DNA of 64,000 nt from NCBI RefSeq assembly GCF_019634775.1, contig NZ_JAHCAS010000001.1, positions 1,178,001 to 1,242,000 on the forward strand, read 5' to 3'. Below, in pieces: positions 8,876 through 23,440 of the stretch. The number at the start of each line of letters is the position of its first letter. Position 1 is the stretch's first letter. The notes beneath the pieces are model-generated. The model worked only from the letters and a program-made list of their open reading frames with translations. It was not told the origin of the DNA and made no database searches. A program made the position numbers and the translations under genes. This stretch comes from Dokdonella sp. GTDB taxonomy: Bacteria > Pseudomonadota > Gammaproteobacteria > Xanthomonadales > Rhodanobacteraceae.

Positions 8876-9499
8876 GTGGATGACGAGCGTACGATCCTGC
8901 GCAGTGAACTGCGCGAGCGCCGCCGTCGCCTCGGTGCCGGCGAGCGCATGGCTGCGGCCGAGGGCTTGGTCCGCACGCTTGAAAACCTGCCCGAGTTCCT
9001 GACCGATCCACGCATCGCCGGTTACTGGGCGATCGACGGCGAATTGCCGCTGCACCATGTCGTCAACGCGCTGCGTGCCCGCGGCCAGCAGTTCTTCCTG
9101 CCCTGCATCAGCGCGCCCCGCCAGCTGCGTTTTGCCGCCTGGCGCCCCGGCATCGCCCTGGAGCCGAACCGCTACGGCATCCCCGAACCGTCTGGTGCCG
9201 ACGTGGAAATCGTCGATGGCGGTACGCTCGACGTGGTGCTGGTGCCGCTGCTCGGGTTCGACCGTCATGGTGGTCGCCTTGGCTACGGCGGCGGCTACTA
9301 CGACGCGACCTTCGCGGCGTTGCGCGAACGCAGCGAGGTCACGAGTCCCGTGCTGGTCGGCATTGGCTATGCCGCGCAGGAACTCGAACGTTTCGAGCCG
9401 ACCGACTGGGACGTGCGCCTTGACTACGTCGCCACCGAACGGGAACTGATCGACTGCTGGTCGCGGGAACGCGAGCCGGCCGCCGGAAGCGGCGCATGA
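8876..9499 (+). CDS. fthC: 5-formyltetrahydrofolate cyclo-ligase
   Basis: The 207-residue protein has the family signature GFDRHGGRLGYGGGYYD and the N-terminal basic stretch LRERRRRLGAGER. It converts 5-formyl-THF to 5,10-methenyl-THF with ATP in the cytosol. The start is taken as GTG at 8876, preceded by GAAGG at 8861-8865. The alternative ATG at 8825 would lie inside the 6S RNA 3' arm. The 6S RNA 3' end is only 26 bases upstream, so 6S processing and fthC translation may come from one transcript, as known for ssrS-ygfA. Its end overlaps the EVE gene by four bases. Confidence 0.92.
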   Translation: MDDERTILRSELRERRRRLGAGERMAAAEGLVRTLENLPEFLTDPRIAGYWAIDGELPLHHVVNALRARGQQFFLPCISAPRQLRFAAWRPGIALEPNRYGIPEPSGADVEIVDGGTLDVVLVPLLGFDRHGGRLGYGGGYYDATFAALRERSEVTSPVLVGIGYAAQELERFEPTDWDVRLDYVATERELIDCWSREREPAAGSGA

Positions 9500-9969
9500 G
9501 CAGGCGCTATTGGCTGATGAAATCGGAGCCGGACGAGTTCTCGATCGAGAATCTCGCCAGGGTTGGCGTCGAACCCTGGAGCGGTGTGCGCAACTACCAG
9601 GCGCGAAACTACATGCGTGATGGCATGCGGATCGGCGACGGCGTGCTGTTCTACCACTCCAATTGCGACGAGCCCGGTGTCGTCGGTCTTGCCGAGGTCG
9701 CCAGCGGAGCGTATCCGGATCCGACCCAGTTCGATGCGAGCAGCGACTACCACGATCCGGCCAGCACGCGCGAAGCGCCGCGCTGGCTGCTGGTCGACGT
9801 GCGCTTCAAGCGCAGGCTCAGGCGCACGATCACGCTGGCCGAACTCAAGGCGAGTGCGGAACTCGAGGATTTCGCCCTCGTCCAGCGTGGCAACCGCCTG
9901 TCGGTCCTGCCGGTGACGAAGGCGCAATGGGACTTCATCCTGGCCCTGGAAAAGCGGAGTGCGGCATGA
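9496..9969 (+). CDS. EVE domain-containing protein
   Basis: The 157-residue protein is a single EVE (PUA-like) domain: [16 protein letters not shown] at the N terminus, [15 protein letters not shown], and [11 protein letters not shown], all diagnostic of the thymocyte nuclear protein 1-like group. These domains bind modified bases in DNA or RNA. Housekeeping versions in this operon context are widespread but their ligand is unsettled. The gene overlaps fthC upstream and rpiA downstream by four bases each (ATGA junctions), so the three are co-translated. Confidence 0.92.
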   Translation: MSRRYWLMKSEPDEFSIENLARVGVEPWSGVRNYQARNYMRDGMRIGDGVLFYHSNCDEPGVVGLAEVASGAYPDPTQFDASSDYHDPASTREAPRWLLVDVRFKRRLRRTITLAELKASAELEDFALVQRGNRLSVLPVTKAQWDFILALEKRSAA

Positions 9970-10604
9970 GCAACGAGGAAGGCAAGCGTCGAGCCGCGCG
10001 CGCGGCGATGCGCTACGTCGAGAATGGCATGATCGTCGGTGTGGGCACCGGCTCGACCGTGCGCCATTTCATCGATGCACTGGCCGAACGCCGGCATGAC
10101 ATCGAGGGCACGGTGTCGAGTTCGGAACAGTCCACGCGCTTGCTGAAGGAGCATGGCCTGCCTGTCCTCGACCTCAACGCAACAGGCCCGCTCGCCCTCT
10201 ACGTCGACGGCGCCGACGAATGCGATCCTGCCGGTTGCCTGATCAAGGGCGGTGGCGCCGCGCTGACCCGCGAGAAGATCATCGCCGCCGCATCGAAGCG
10301 TTTCGTCTGCATCATCGACCCGGGCAAGAAGGTCGACGTGCTCGGCCGCTTTCCGTTGCCGATCGAGGTGATCCCGATGGCACGCAGCCACGTTGCCCGT
10401 GCCCTGGTCGAGATCGGCGGCCAGCCGGTATGGCGCGATGGCGTGGTCACCGACAACGGCAACTGGATCCTCGACGTGCACCACCTGCGCATCACCGACC
10501 CGGTCGCACTCGAAAGCGAGCTGAACCAGATCCCCGGCATCGTCACCGTCGGCCTGTTCGCTCGTCGGCGTGCGGATGTGGTGTTGACCGGAGAGGAAAC
10601 ATGA
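9966..10604 (+). CDS. rpiA: Ribose-5-phosphate isomerase A
   Basis: The 212-residue protein has the RpiA motifs [16 protein letters not shown] (phosphate loop), YVDGADECD (catalytic Asp region) and [11 protein letters not shown] (catalytic Glu and Lys region). It interconverts ribulose-5-phosphate and ribose-5-phosphate in the pentose phosphate pathway. Start ATG at 9966 overlaps the EVE gene stop. A REP-like palindrome follows immediately after its stop. Confidence 0.96.
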   Translation: MSNEEGKRRAARAAMRYVENGMIVGVGTGSTVRHFIDALAERRHDIEGTVSSSEQSTRLLKEHGLPVLDLNATGPLALYVDGADECDPAGCLIKGGGAALTREKIIAAASKRFVCIIDPGKKVDVLGRFPLPIEVIPMARSHVARALVEIGGQPVWRDGVVTDNGNWILDVHHLRITDPVALESELNQIPGIVTVGLFARRRADVVLTGEET

Positions 10605-10612
10605 TGCATCCC

Positions 10613-10687
10613 GGCAGGAGTCCGTTCACGGGCGATACTCCTGGTTTGTGATGCCGTCGAAACAAAGCATCGCCCGTGCACGGGCTC

Positions 10688-10692
<5 letters not shown>
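10613..10692. repeat. REP-like palindrome, copy 1
   Basis: Two inverted arms, GCAGGAGTCCGTTCACGGGC near the left end and GCCCGTGCACGGGCTCC at the right, flank a variable centre with AGCATC. The same arms recur at 13252, 28361, 34615 and 57289. The right arm contains the TAG stop codon of lhr (10688-10690). Confidence 0.8.
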
Positions 10693-15139
<4,447 letters not shown>

Positions 15140-15283
15140 GCGGGCGAGACCCCCAGTTTAGGCGCAGCCGATCCATCCGCGCATGGCGAAGGACTGTGGC
15201 TGCCCGGCGTCTCGGATCCTGAGCCAGGCCGTCGTCGCGGAACTCGGAAAACCTCCGGGGCCGCAGGGTGACCCCGGGGCGGT

Positions 15284-15721
15284 TCAACCGTCGAAGCCGT
15301 TGACGAACAAGGTGTCGGAGATGATCGTGATCGGACCGTTCATTGCCGCGTGGTTGCCGCAGTTGTAGTGCAGGCTGTCTGGCGCAGCCTGCGGCACGCT
15401 GAAGCTGATGACAGTCGAGCCGGTCGCGCCATTGTTGGTGACGCCGTCGTTGTAGAGGTTGGCCGAACCTGTCGTATTCATCGTGTTGATGTTGAACGGA
15501 TGCGCCGCGCTCACGCCCTGCAGGGCGAAGGCATAGGTCTTGCCGCGTTCCAGGGTCAGTGGAGGATTGTCCGTGCCATCGATCCTCCAGGCACCGAAAC
15601 CATTGTTGGTGACATTGAAGGTGACGTCGGCTCCGCCGGCCTGGGCGAGGCCGGCGACGCACAGTGTGGACGCCGCGGCGAGGCACAGCAGCGGATTCAG
15701 CAGGGATCTGAAGCTCGACAC
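15284..15721 (-). CDS. Secreted cupredoxin-like protein with GFDG tail
   Basis: The 145-residue protein begins at GTG 15721, chosen because AAGGAGGAA sits just upstream and the following 28 residues form a signal peptide. The mature part is a single cupredoxin-like domain. Probable copper ligands are H74 (AAHPFNI), C121, H124 and M127 in YNCGNHAAMNG, the C-x2-H-x2-M arrangement of blue-copper-type sites. No partner redox enzyme is adjacent. The extreme C terminus LFVNGFDG resembles the tails of two other exported proteins in this window (39607-40644 and 46231-47712). Function is not known; electron transfer or copper binding is inferred. Confidence 0.78.
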   Translation of the reverse strand: MSSFRSLLNPLLCLAAASTLCVAGLAQAGGADVTFNVTNNGFGAWRIDGTDNPPLTLERGKTYAFALQGVSAAHPFNINTMNTTGSANLYNDGVTNNGATGSTVISFSVPQAAPDSLHYNCGNHAAMNGPITIISDTLFVNGFDG

Positions 15722-15868
15722 GGATGGTTCCTCCTTGGCAGGGATGCGCGGGGGTACGCCGGCGCATGGCCGACGTTGCAAGGACTGTGTGCCGCCAGGC
15801 CGCATCGCGGTTGCATCCCGACATTGGGAATCATGACGATGGCCGGTTCCCGGCGCCCTGCACGAACG

Positions 15869-15894
15869 AAAACGGCCGCTTGCGCGGCCGTTTT
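15869..15894 (-). terminator. Rho-independent terminator after fusA
   Basis: An 11-bp perfect stem AAAACGGCCGC / GCGGCCGTTTT with a four-base loop; on the minus strand it ends TTTTCGTTC. It lies 29 bases past the fusA stop and may also work in the opposite direction. Confidence 0.85.
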
Positions 15895-15922
15895 CGCGGG
15901 AGCATGGAGTGGCGAGGAAGGC

Positions 15923-18064
<2,142 letters not shown>

Positions 18065-18490
18065 GTGACTTCTCTCAGCGTAGGTGAATCATTCCCGCGG
18101 GCCGGCGAGTCGAGCGCCGCCCCGCGTACGAGGTCGTGGTGTTGTCATTCGGTGCGCACACCGCATCACGCTGCTGCGCAGCGGCAGTGGGCGTCATGGG
18201 GGAGCCGGATTGGGGGAGCCGAGCCAGCCGTTCCGGGCGCCGATCCCGGTACGCGTTCAGGTTCCGCCGTTTTCGGCGCGCGGCATTTTACACGACATTG
18301 GTCTGGGAGGGGCGAGGGACTGGGGTCGGAGACCGGGGTGCAGGGATGAGGGGTGGGACGTGCGGGCTCGACAACCGGATTCGGTTGGCTCGGACAGGTG
18401 GTCCAGCCGGCTCCGGTAGCGCCATCTCATGCTTGTTCCAGTCGTCGATTCCCGCGCCCGCGCCCGTCGTCGCTATCCGGGCAGAGAGGC
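18065..18490. other. Gene-free stretch upstream of fusA
   Basis: 426 bases between the fusA start and the stop of the next leftward gene. I see no convincing open reading frame, tRNA or palindrome. GAGAGAAG just before the fusA ATG is its likely ribosome binding site, and the fusA promoter must lie in the right part. Confidence 0.5.
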
Positions 18491-19306
18491 TCAGCGCTGG
18501 GTTGCAAGAGCGCCAGCGGCCAGATGGCCACGCAGCCATTGCGCATCCGCCGCCAGCGCCGGCACGCCCCAGATCAGCTCGACCAGTCCCACGACGACGA
18601 AAAAGGCATAGGCACCACCGACCAGGGCGCCAGCGCCCAGGAAACCTCCGCCGATGCCTGTCAGGGCGAAAACCAGCACCAGCAGGCCCACGCCGCGCTG
18701 CCCGACCGCGAACACCGGCAGGGTTGTGCCGCCGCCCGGGCGGCGCGCGAGGCGGTTGCGCAGCGCCAGGACGAAACCGGCGAATGCGCACAGCAGCGCA
18801 CCGAGCCACAGCCCGTTCGCCGCCATGCTGCCGGTCAGCAGGTCGACCCCGCTGCGGCCGAGCCCCTGTGCGAACAGCACGCTCGCCGTGCCACCGGCGA
18901 CGGCATCGACGCAGATGCCGAGGACCAGACTCGGGTGGCCGCTACGCGCGGGCAGGTTGCGCAGTCGCCCGCGCCGGACCGCCACGTGATGCCAGACATG
19001 CATGTCGTCGGCGGCGTCGCGGTAGCTGGCGGCGAGGCCATGGCGGCGCAAGCACCACTGGACGATGTCGACCAGCCAGCCGAGCCAGAAGCCGAGGAAC
19101 AGCAGCAACGCCGCTTCCACTGCCGACCATCCGAACACGAAGAGGCCGGCAATTCCGATCACGCCGCTCGCCACCCATTCGATCCACTGGCTACGGCGCG
19201 CACGCAGGAAGGCCGCATCGCGTCGCGCGAGTGCGAGCGGTGCATGGGTTTCGAACCACGTCTGCTCAGGAGCATCGTCGGCGCCGGAAGGTTGATCGTT
19301 ACGCAT
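18491..19306 (-). CDS. Uncharacterised polytopic membrane protein
   Basis: The 271-residue protein has about six hydrophobic segments, including IEWVASGVIGIAGLFVFGW, AALLLFLGFWLGWLVDIV, GLWLGALLCAFAGFVLAL and AYAFFVVVGLVELIWGVPAL. A polar loop between segments 2 and 3 contains several His and Arg residues (DDMHVWHHVAVRRGR). I do not recognise a family. The start MRNDQPSG at 19306 is the first Met after the degraded region upstream. It lies downstream of a decayed glutamine amidotransferase and may share its old promoter. No function can be assigned. Confidence 0.65.
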   Translation of the reverse strand: MRNDQPSGADDAPEQTWFETHAPLALARRDAAFLRARRSQWIEWVASGVIGIAGLFVFGWSAVEAALLLFLGFWLGWLVDIVQWCLRRHGLAASYRDAADDMHVWHHVAVRRGRLRNLPARSGHPSLVLGICVDAVAGGTASVLFAQGLGRSGVDLLTGSMAANGLWLGALLCAFAGFVLALRNRLARRPGGGTTLPVFAVGQRGVGLLVLVFALTGIGGGFLGAGALVGGAYAFFVVVGLVELIWGVPALAADAQWLRGHLAAGALATQR

Positions 19307-19519
19307 GTGCGGTGTTCCGCGGGGCTGGTGGACAGCGTCGATGATCGGCGCCTGCGAATCCAGTGCAGTCCCAGTCCGGCCCCATGCGGGCCGGCCTCCC
19401 TGCCAGATCAAGAATCCCGTATTGCGGAATGGATCAGGCCTTCCTTGGCCGTGCCGCTGGAATACCGGGCATGGGCCGTCGAGTCGGCCGATCTCGGCAC
19501 CAGCGCGGCCAGCCCGGGG

Positions 19520-19864
19520 CATTTCGGGGTCATACCAGCCGATCTCGCCGGGTTCGTGGTGGCGCACCGGCGCACCGGGCACTTGGGCCGGCAGTTGTGC
19601 GCCGAGGCAGATGCCGAGCACCGGCTTGTCCCGCCACGGAGCCTGCCCGATCACGCGCGGTTCGGTGGGCGGGTGGGCGCGATGATCGATTCCTCGGCGC
19701 GCGGAGCACGACCAGGCCGCGGTGGCGGTCGATGCTCGGCAGGGCTCTCGGCTGGCGCTGGAAGTTGACGAACGTGACCCGGTGCCCCGGCGCCGGCGGA
19801 TCAGCGGATCGAGCGTGCCGAGCGGTCCGGCGGCGACATGCTGGAGGACGAGGATGCGCGACAT
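19520..19864 (-). pseudogene. Decayed class I glutamine amidotransferase
   Basis: Reading leftward from 19864, MSRILVLQHVAAGPLGTLDP is a good N terminus for a GMP-synthase-like class I amidotransferase. The match then switches frame to GHRVTFVNFQRQP and DRHRGLVVL, and switches back to DKPVLGICLGAQL with HHEPGEIGWYDPEM. The nucleophile Cys context GICLGAQ is present, but at least two frameshifts separate the pieces, and the distal His-Glu part (WHG, FHPE-type) is not recognisable. The remaining 200 bases up to the membrane protein gene look scrambled. It sits 26 bases after the outer-membrane protein gene. Sequencing error could explain one shift but hardly all of them. Confidence 0.7.
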
Positions 19865-19890
19865 CGCAGGCGATGGCGTCTTGCCTGCGG

Positions 19891-20655
19891 TCAGAACGCC
19901 CAGCTCGCCGACACGGCCAGGCGCGTGCGTGGCGCGCCGTTGCCGAAGTAGTCGGCGCCGCGTCGGCTGGCGTGCACGACCAGGGCGTGCAGGTGAATAT
20001 CGCCGTAGGCAAAACCGAGGCCGGCGCTGGCATACGCGTAGTCGCGCAGTTCGATTTGCGGCTGGCGGGCATAGTGGACACCGCGGATGTCGGCATGGCC
20101 GAGGCCGACATGGAGTGCGAAGCCGCTACCGAGCGGTTGGTGCCAGCCGGATTCGACCCAGGTCGCGCGTGCGCGCCGGTAGCGGCCCGGCGCCTCCACC
20201 ACGGGCAGATCGGGCGCGTGGCTGGCGAGGAGCGACCAACGTCCGCGCCAGCCGAGGCCGATGCTGGCCTCGTCGTAGCGCAACTCGTCGTTCCACAGGT
20301 TCCACGGCGATTCGTAGTGGACGAGGCCGGCGCGCAGCAGCCAGTCCTCGCCGAATCGCCAGCGCCGATCGAGATCGAGGGTGAGCTGGGCGCCACGCGA
20401 CTGCAACGGCGGGTGCTCGGTGACGGCGCCGAGGCCGAGCGTCCAGCGGCCATTGTCGACGCGCAAATCGCCAAACCAGCCCGGTCGGCCGTCGGTCAGG
20501 CTGCGACCGTGCAGGAGGCTGTCACTGCCCCAGCCGACGAGGCCGCTCCATTCCGCGCCGACAGCCGATGACGAAACCGCAGCGAGCATCAACGCGCGCA
20601 GGCCGGCCCCGGCGCGCTGTCGGACCCATGCCCTGCTTCCCGCTGTTGCGCCCAT
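19891..20655 (-). CDS. Gcw_chp/TIGR02001-like outer-membrane protein
   Basis: The 254-residue protein has a signal peptide (basic start, hydrophobic ALMLAAVSSSAVGA) followed by alternating beta-strand-like segments, e.g. SGLVGWGSDSLLHGRSLTDG, and ends in an aromatic residue (VSASWAF), as outer-membrane barrels do. The opening resembles the proteobacterial Gcw_chp family of unknown function. The start at 20655 gives the signal peptide; a longer in-frame version adds an Arg-rich unlikely leader. It diverges from the ECF sigma gene across 121 bases, so that sigma factor could control it. Confidence 0.65.
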   Translation of the reverse strand: MGATAGSRAWVRQRAGAGLRALMLAAVSSSAVGAEWSGLVGWGSDSLLHGRSLTDGRPGWFGDLRVDNGRWTLGLGAVTEHPPLQSRGAQLTLDLDRRWRFGEDWLLRAGLVHYESPWNLWNDELRYDEASIGLGWRGRWSLLASHAPDLPVVEAPGRYRRARATWVESGWHQPLGSGFALHVGLGHADIRGVHYARQPQIELRDYAYASAGLGFAYGDIHLHALVVHASRRGADYFGNGAPRTRLAVSASWAF

Positions 20656-20776
20656 TGCTGCTCCGTGGCCGTCACCGGCGTATCGTCGGCGCCGCACCTT
20701 CCGGCGATTCGCCGGCAAACGCAACCTTCGTGCGCGCTGGCGGCACCCAGGATGATCCCGCAAGGCATGACGAGCG

Positions 20777-21388
20777 ATGACGAGTCCAGAGCCGATCGAA
20801 TCCCCGCTGGTCGCCGAGCACGGCGCCGACGATACCCGCGATTTCGCCTGGCTGGCTGCGGTTGCGCGTGGCGACCGTGTCGCCTTCGAGCGCTTGTACC
20901 TGCATCATCATCCGCGACTCGCTCGTTTCATCGTGCGCCAGAGCGGGCGTCACGATCTCGTCGACGAAATCGTCAACGAGGCATTCTGGATCGTCTGGAG
21001 CCAGGCGGCACGTTTCCGCGGCGAGTCGAAGCCGAGCACCTGGATCATCGGCATCGCCTGGCGCTGCCTGATGAAGAGCTTGCGTCGACCGGCCGCTTGG
21101 GCAGCCTCCGAGCGCGCCGAACGGGGGTTCGACGATGCCGTTGCCGACGTCACCGACGATGCCCGACGCGACCTGCGTGACTGGCTGCATGCCGGCCTCG
21201 CCCTCCTGCCGCCGGATCAGCGCGCGACGATCGAGCTCGCCTACTTCCTCGGTCAGTCCTGCGAGGAGATCGCGACGATCATGGAATGCCCGGTCGGTAC
21301 GGTGAAGGCGCGCCTCTTCCATGCCCGCGTGCGCCTGCGCAACAACCTGCCGGTGCTTGCCGGCGACACGGTCGGGAGGGCGCCATGA
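20777..21388 (+). CDS. ECF-type RNA polymerase sigma factor
   Basis: The 203-residue protein has sigma region 2 (FERLYLHHHPRLARFIV, then LVDEIVNEAFWIVWSQAARF) and region 4 (LPPDQRATIELAYFLGQS, then EEIATIMECPVGTVKARL). It lacks regions 1 and 3, as ECF factors do. Its stop overlaps the ATG of the anti-sigma gene, which in turn overlaps the subtilase gene, so all three are translated from one message. Targets are unknown; autoregulation and control of the divergent outer-membrane gene are plausible. Confidence 0.92.
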   Translation: MTSPEPIESPLVAEHGADDTRDFAWLAAVARGDRVAFERLYLHHHPRLARFIVRQSGRHDLVDEIVNEAFWIVWSQAARFRGESKPSTWIIGIAWRCLMKSLRRPAAWAASERAERGFDDAVADVTDDARRDLRDWLHAGLALLPPDQRATIELAYFLGQSCEEIATIMECPVGTVKARLFHARVRLRNNLPVLAGDTVGRAP

Positions 21389-22050
21389 ACGACGACGGCA
21401 TCGATGATCCCGGCCAGCGCCATCGCGAGGTCTGGCAACTGATCCCGTGGCTGGTCAACGGCACGGCAAGTGCCGCCGAGCGGCAGCGCGCGGCAGAGCA
21501 TATCGCCGGCTGCGCCGATTGCCGCGACGAGGTGGCGTTGCAGGAACAAATCCGCGACGGCTTCGCTGCTGCCGGCATCGGCAGCACGCAAGCCGCGCAG
21601 ACGGCCTTCGCCGGTCTCGCCGCGCGTCTCGACGAAGCGGCGTCGACGGAAGCCCCGCTCAATGTGCCGCAGCCAACCCCTGTGCGCGCTACGGCATGGA
21701 CATACGCGCTCGCCGTCGCCGTCATCGTGCAGGCCATAGGGCTCGTCGTGCTCGCGGGGCAGCTTGCCGGGCGTCCCGAGCCGGCCGACTATCGCACCTA
21801 CAGCGACGGCCAGACTGCGCCGGCGGGCGGGTCGATCCGTCTCGTGGTGGCGCCCGAACTCGGCATCGGCGCCCTGCAGTCCCTGCTCGCCGGGCGCGGC
21901 CTGCGCATCGTCGACACCCATGCCGAGCAGCCGATCTTCGCCCTCGCGCCGACAGGTCCGATCGACGTCGAACAAACGCTGGCGGCCTTGCGCGCGCACC
22001 CTGATGTACTCCTTGCCGAGCCGATCCTGGCCGATGACGATGCGCACTGA
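21385..22050 (+). CDS. Zinc-finger anti-sigma factor with propeptide-like periplasmic domain
   Basis: The 221-residue protein has a cytoplasmic ZAS zinc finger (H39, C43, C46: HIAGCADC), a transmembrane helix (about residues 104-127) and a periplasmic C-terminal domain (about 145-218). That domain reads IRLVVAPELGIGALQSLL, then RGLRIVDTHAEQ, LAALRAHPDVLLAEPI. The pattern is like the N-terminal propeptide/inhibitor domain of subtilases. It should bind the sigma factor encoded just upstream. The neighbouring gene encodes a subtilase, which suggests that the protease and this domain interact. Start ATG at 21385 overlaps the sigma stop. Confidence 0.85.
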   Translation: MNDDGIDDPGQRHREVWQLIPWLVNGTASAAERQRAAEHIAGCADCRDEVALQEQIRDGFAAAGIGSTQAAQTAFAGLAARLDEAASTEAPLNVPQPTPVRATAWTYALAVAVIVQAIGLVVLAGQLAGRPEPADYRTYSDGQTAPAGGSIRLVVAPELGIGALQSLLAGRGLRIVDTHAEQPIFALAPTGPIDVEQTLAALRAHPDVLLAEPILADDDAH

Positions 22051-23323
22051 CCTGTTCATGCAGTGCCTGCGAAGTTTGCTCGTGGTGGGTCTGGCGATCA
22101 GCGCGATGGTGCATGCACAGGTACCGGACTGGAGTAACGACGGCGCCGATGCGCGGCGCATCGTCGTCGCCGTCGCCGAGAAACCCGATCCCTCGTTCGG
22201 TGTCGGCGCCACGCCGCGAGGCTACGGCGGCATGCCGGCCTATGCAGGCAGCGAACGCGGCGCCGCGCTGGCTGCGCGTGTCGCCCGTGAACACGGCCTG
22301 CGCGAACTCACCGCCTGGTCGATTGAAAGCCTGCGCCTGCGCTGCGCGGTCTACGAACTGCCCGATGCCGCGCGCCGTGACGATGTCCTCGCGCGCCTCA
22401 CCGCCGACCGCCGCGTGCGCATCGCCCAACCCCTGCAGACTTTCGAGACGTTCGGCGCAGCACGTGCGCCAGCGCGGCACTACGACGATCCCTACCTGCG
22501 CCTGCAGCACAACTTCAGCGCGCTCGACGGCAGGGGCGCGCAGCGCTGGACCCGCGGCGAGGGCATTCGCGTTGCCGTCATCGACACCGGCATCGACCTT
22601 GCCCACCCGGACCTGGCCGGGCGCATCGCGGAGCACCGCGACTTCGTCGACGCGGCGGCGGAAAATTTTCCGGCCGAGCGCCATGGCACCGGTGTCGTCG
22701 GCACGATCGCCGCGCTGGGCGACAACGGCTTCGGCATCGTCGGCATCGCCCCGGCCTCGCGCGTGTCCGCCTACCGCGCCTGCTGGAGCCTGCGCGCCGA
22801 ACCCGAGCGCGCGCAGTGCAATTCGTTCACGCTTGCGCTCGCCCTCGGCGCAGCGATCGGCGCACGCGTCGAAATCATCAACCTCAGTCTTGGCGGTCCG
22901 CGCGACGCCCTGCTCGAACTGCTCGTTGCCGACGCGCTCGCGCGCGGCATCGTCGTCGTCGGTGCGGTGCCGCCATCCGGTTCGGTCGATGGCTTCCCGT
23001 TGGTGGTGGCCGGTGTGCTCGCCGTGGCCGCGGCCGAGGACCGCGCATCCTCCCAGGTGCGGCTCGCCGCGCCGGGCCGCGACATCCTCACCCTGCAACC
23101 GGGCGGCAGCGTCGACTACCGCTCGGGCAGTTCGCTTGCCACCGCCCAGGTGAGCGGCGTGGTTGCCCTGCTGCGCAGCCTGCGTCCACGCCTCGATGCC
23201 GCCGCCATCGACGGCCTGCTCTCGCGTTCGCGCAGCGATGACGGCATCATCAACGCCTGCCGCGCGCTGGCCGAACTGCGCGGCGCGGACGATTGCGCCC
23301 AGCCACAGGGAACCTCGCCATGA
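22034..23323 (+). CDS. S8 family (subtilisin-like) serine protease
   Basis: The 429-residue protein has a signal peptide (LLVVGLAISAMVHA), a propeptide-like region (about residues 35-145, ending RRVRIAQPLQTFE) and a subtilase domain. The triad is D184 (AVIDTGID), H217 (RHGTGVVG) and S367 (SGSSLATAQ). The oxyanion-hole Asn normally found in an AAGN-type motif is not there; the equivalent stretch is GAVPPSG (310-316). The enzyme should be periplasmic or secreted. The gene overlaps the anti-sigma gene by 17 bases. ATGs at 22034 and 22040 are both in frame. A role in releasing the sigma factor by acting on the anti-sigma protein is inferred from context. Confidence 0.88.
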   Translation: MTMRTDLFMQCLRSLLVVGLAISAMVHAQVPDWSNDGADARRIVVAVAEKPDPSFGVGATPRGYGGMPAYAGSERGAALAARVAREHGLRELTAWSIESLRLRCAVYELPDAARRDDVLARLTADRRVRIAQPLQTFETFGAARAPARHYDDPYLRLQHNFSALDGRGAQRWTRGEGIRVAVIDTGIDLAHPDLAGRIAEHRDFVDAAAENFPAERHGTGVVGTIAALGDNGFGIVGIAPASRVSAYRACWSLRAEPERAQCNSFTLALALGAAIGARVEIINLSLGGPRDALLELLVADALARGIVVVGAVPPSGSVDGFPLVVAGVLAVAAAEDRASSQVRLAAPGRDILTLQPGGSVDYRSGSSLATAQVSGVVALLRSLRPRLDAAAIDGLLSRSRSDDGIINACRALAELRGADDCAQPQGTSP

Positions 23324-23369
23324 CTTGTCGCTGGTGAGCGGCCACGGAAAGCTCTGCTTGGGATGAACT

Positions 23370-23393
23370 GATCAATCCCGTTCGGGATTGATC
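23370..23393. other. Perfect hairpin between the S8 and S9 protease genes
   Basis: GATCAATCCC and GGGATTGATC form a 10-bp perfect stem closed by GTTC. There is no following T tract, so it is not a standard terminator; it could be an mRNA-stabilising or attenuating structure. It lies 47 bases after the subtilase stop and 47 before the next start. Confidence 0.5.
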
Positions 23394-23440
23394 GGAGCAT
23401 CCCTCGCGTCGCCGCCTCTTTCCTTCGAGGGATCCTAGTG

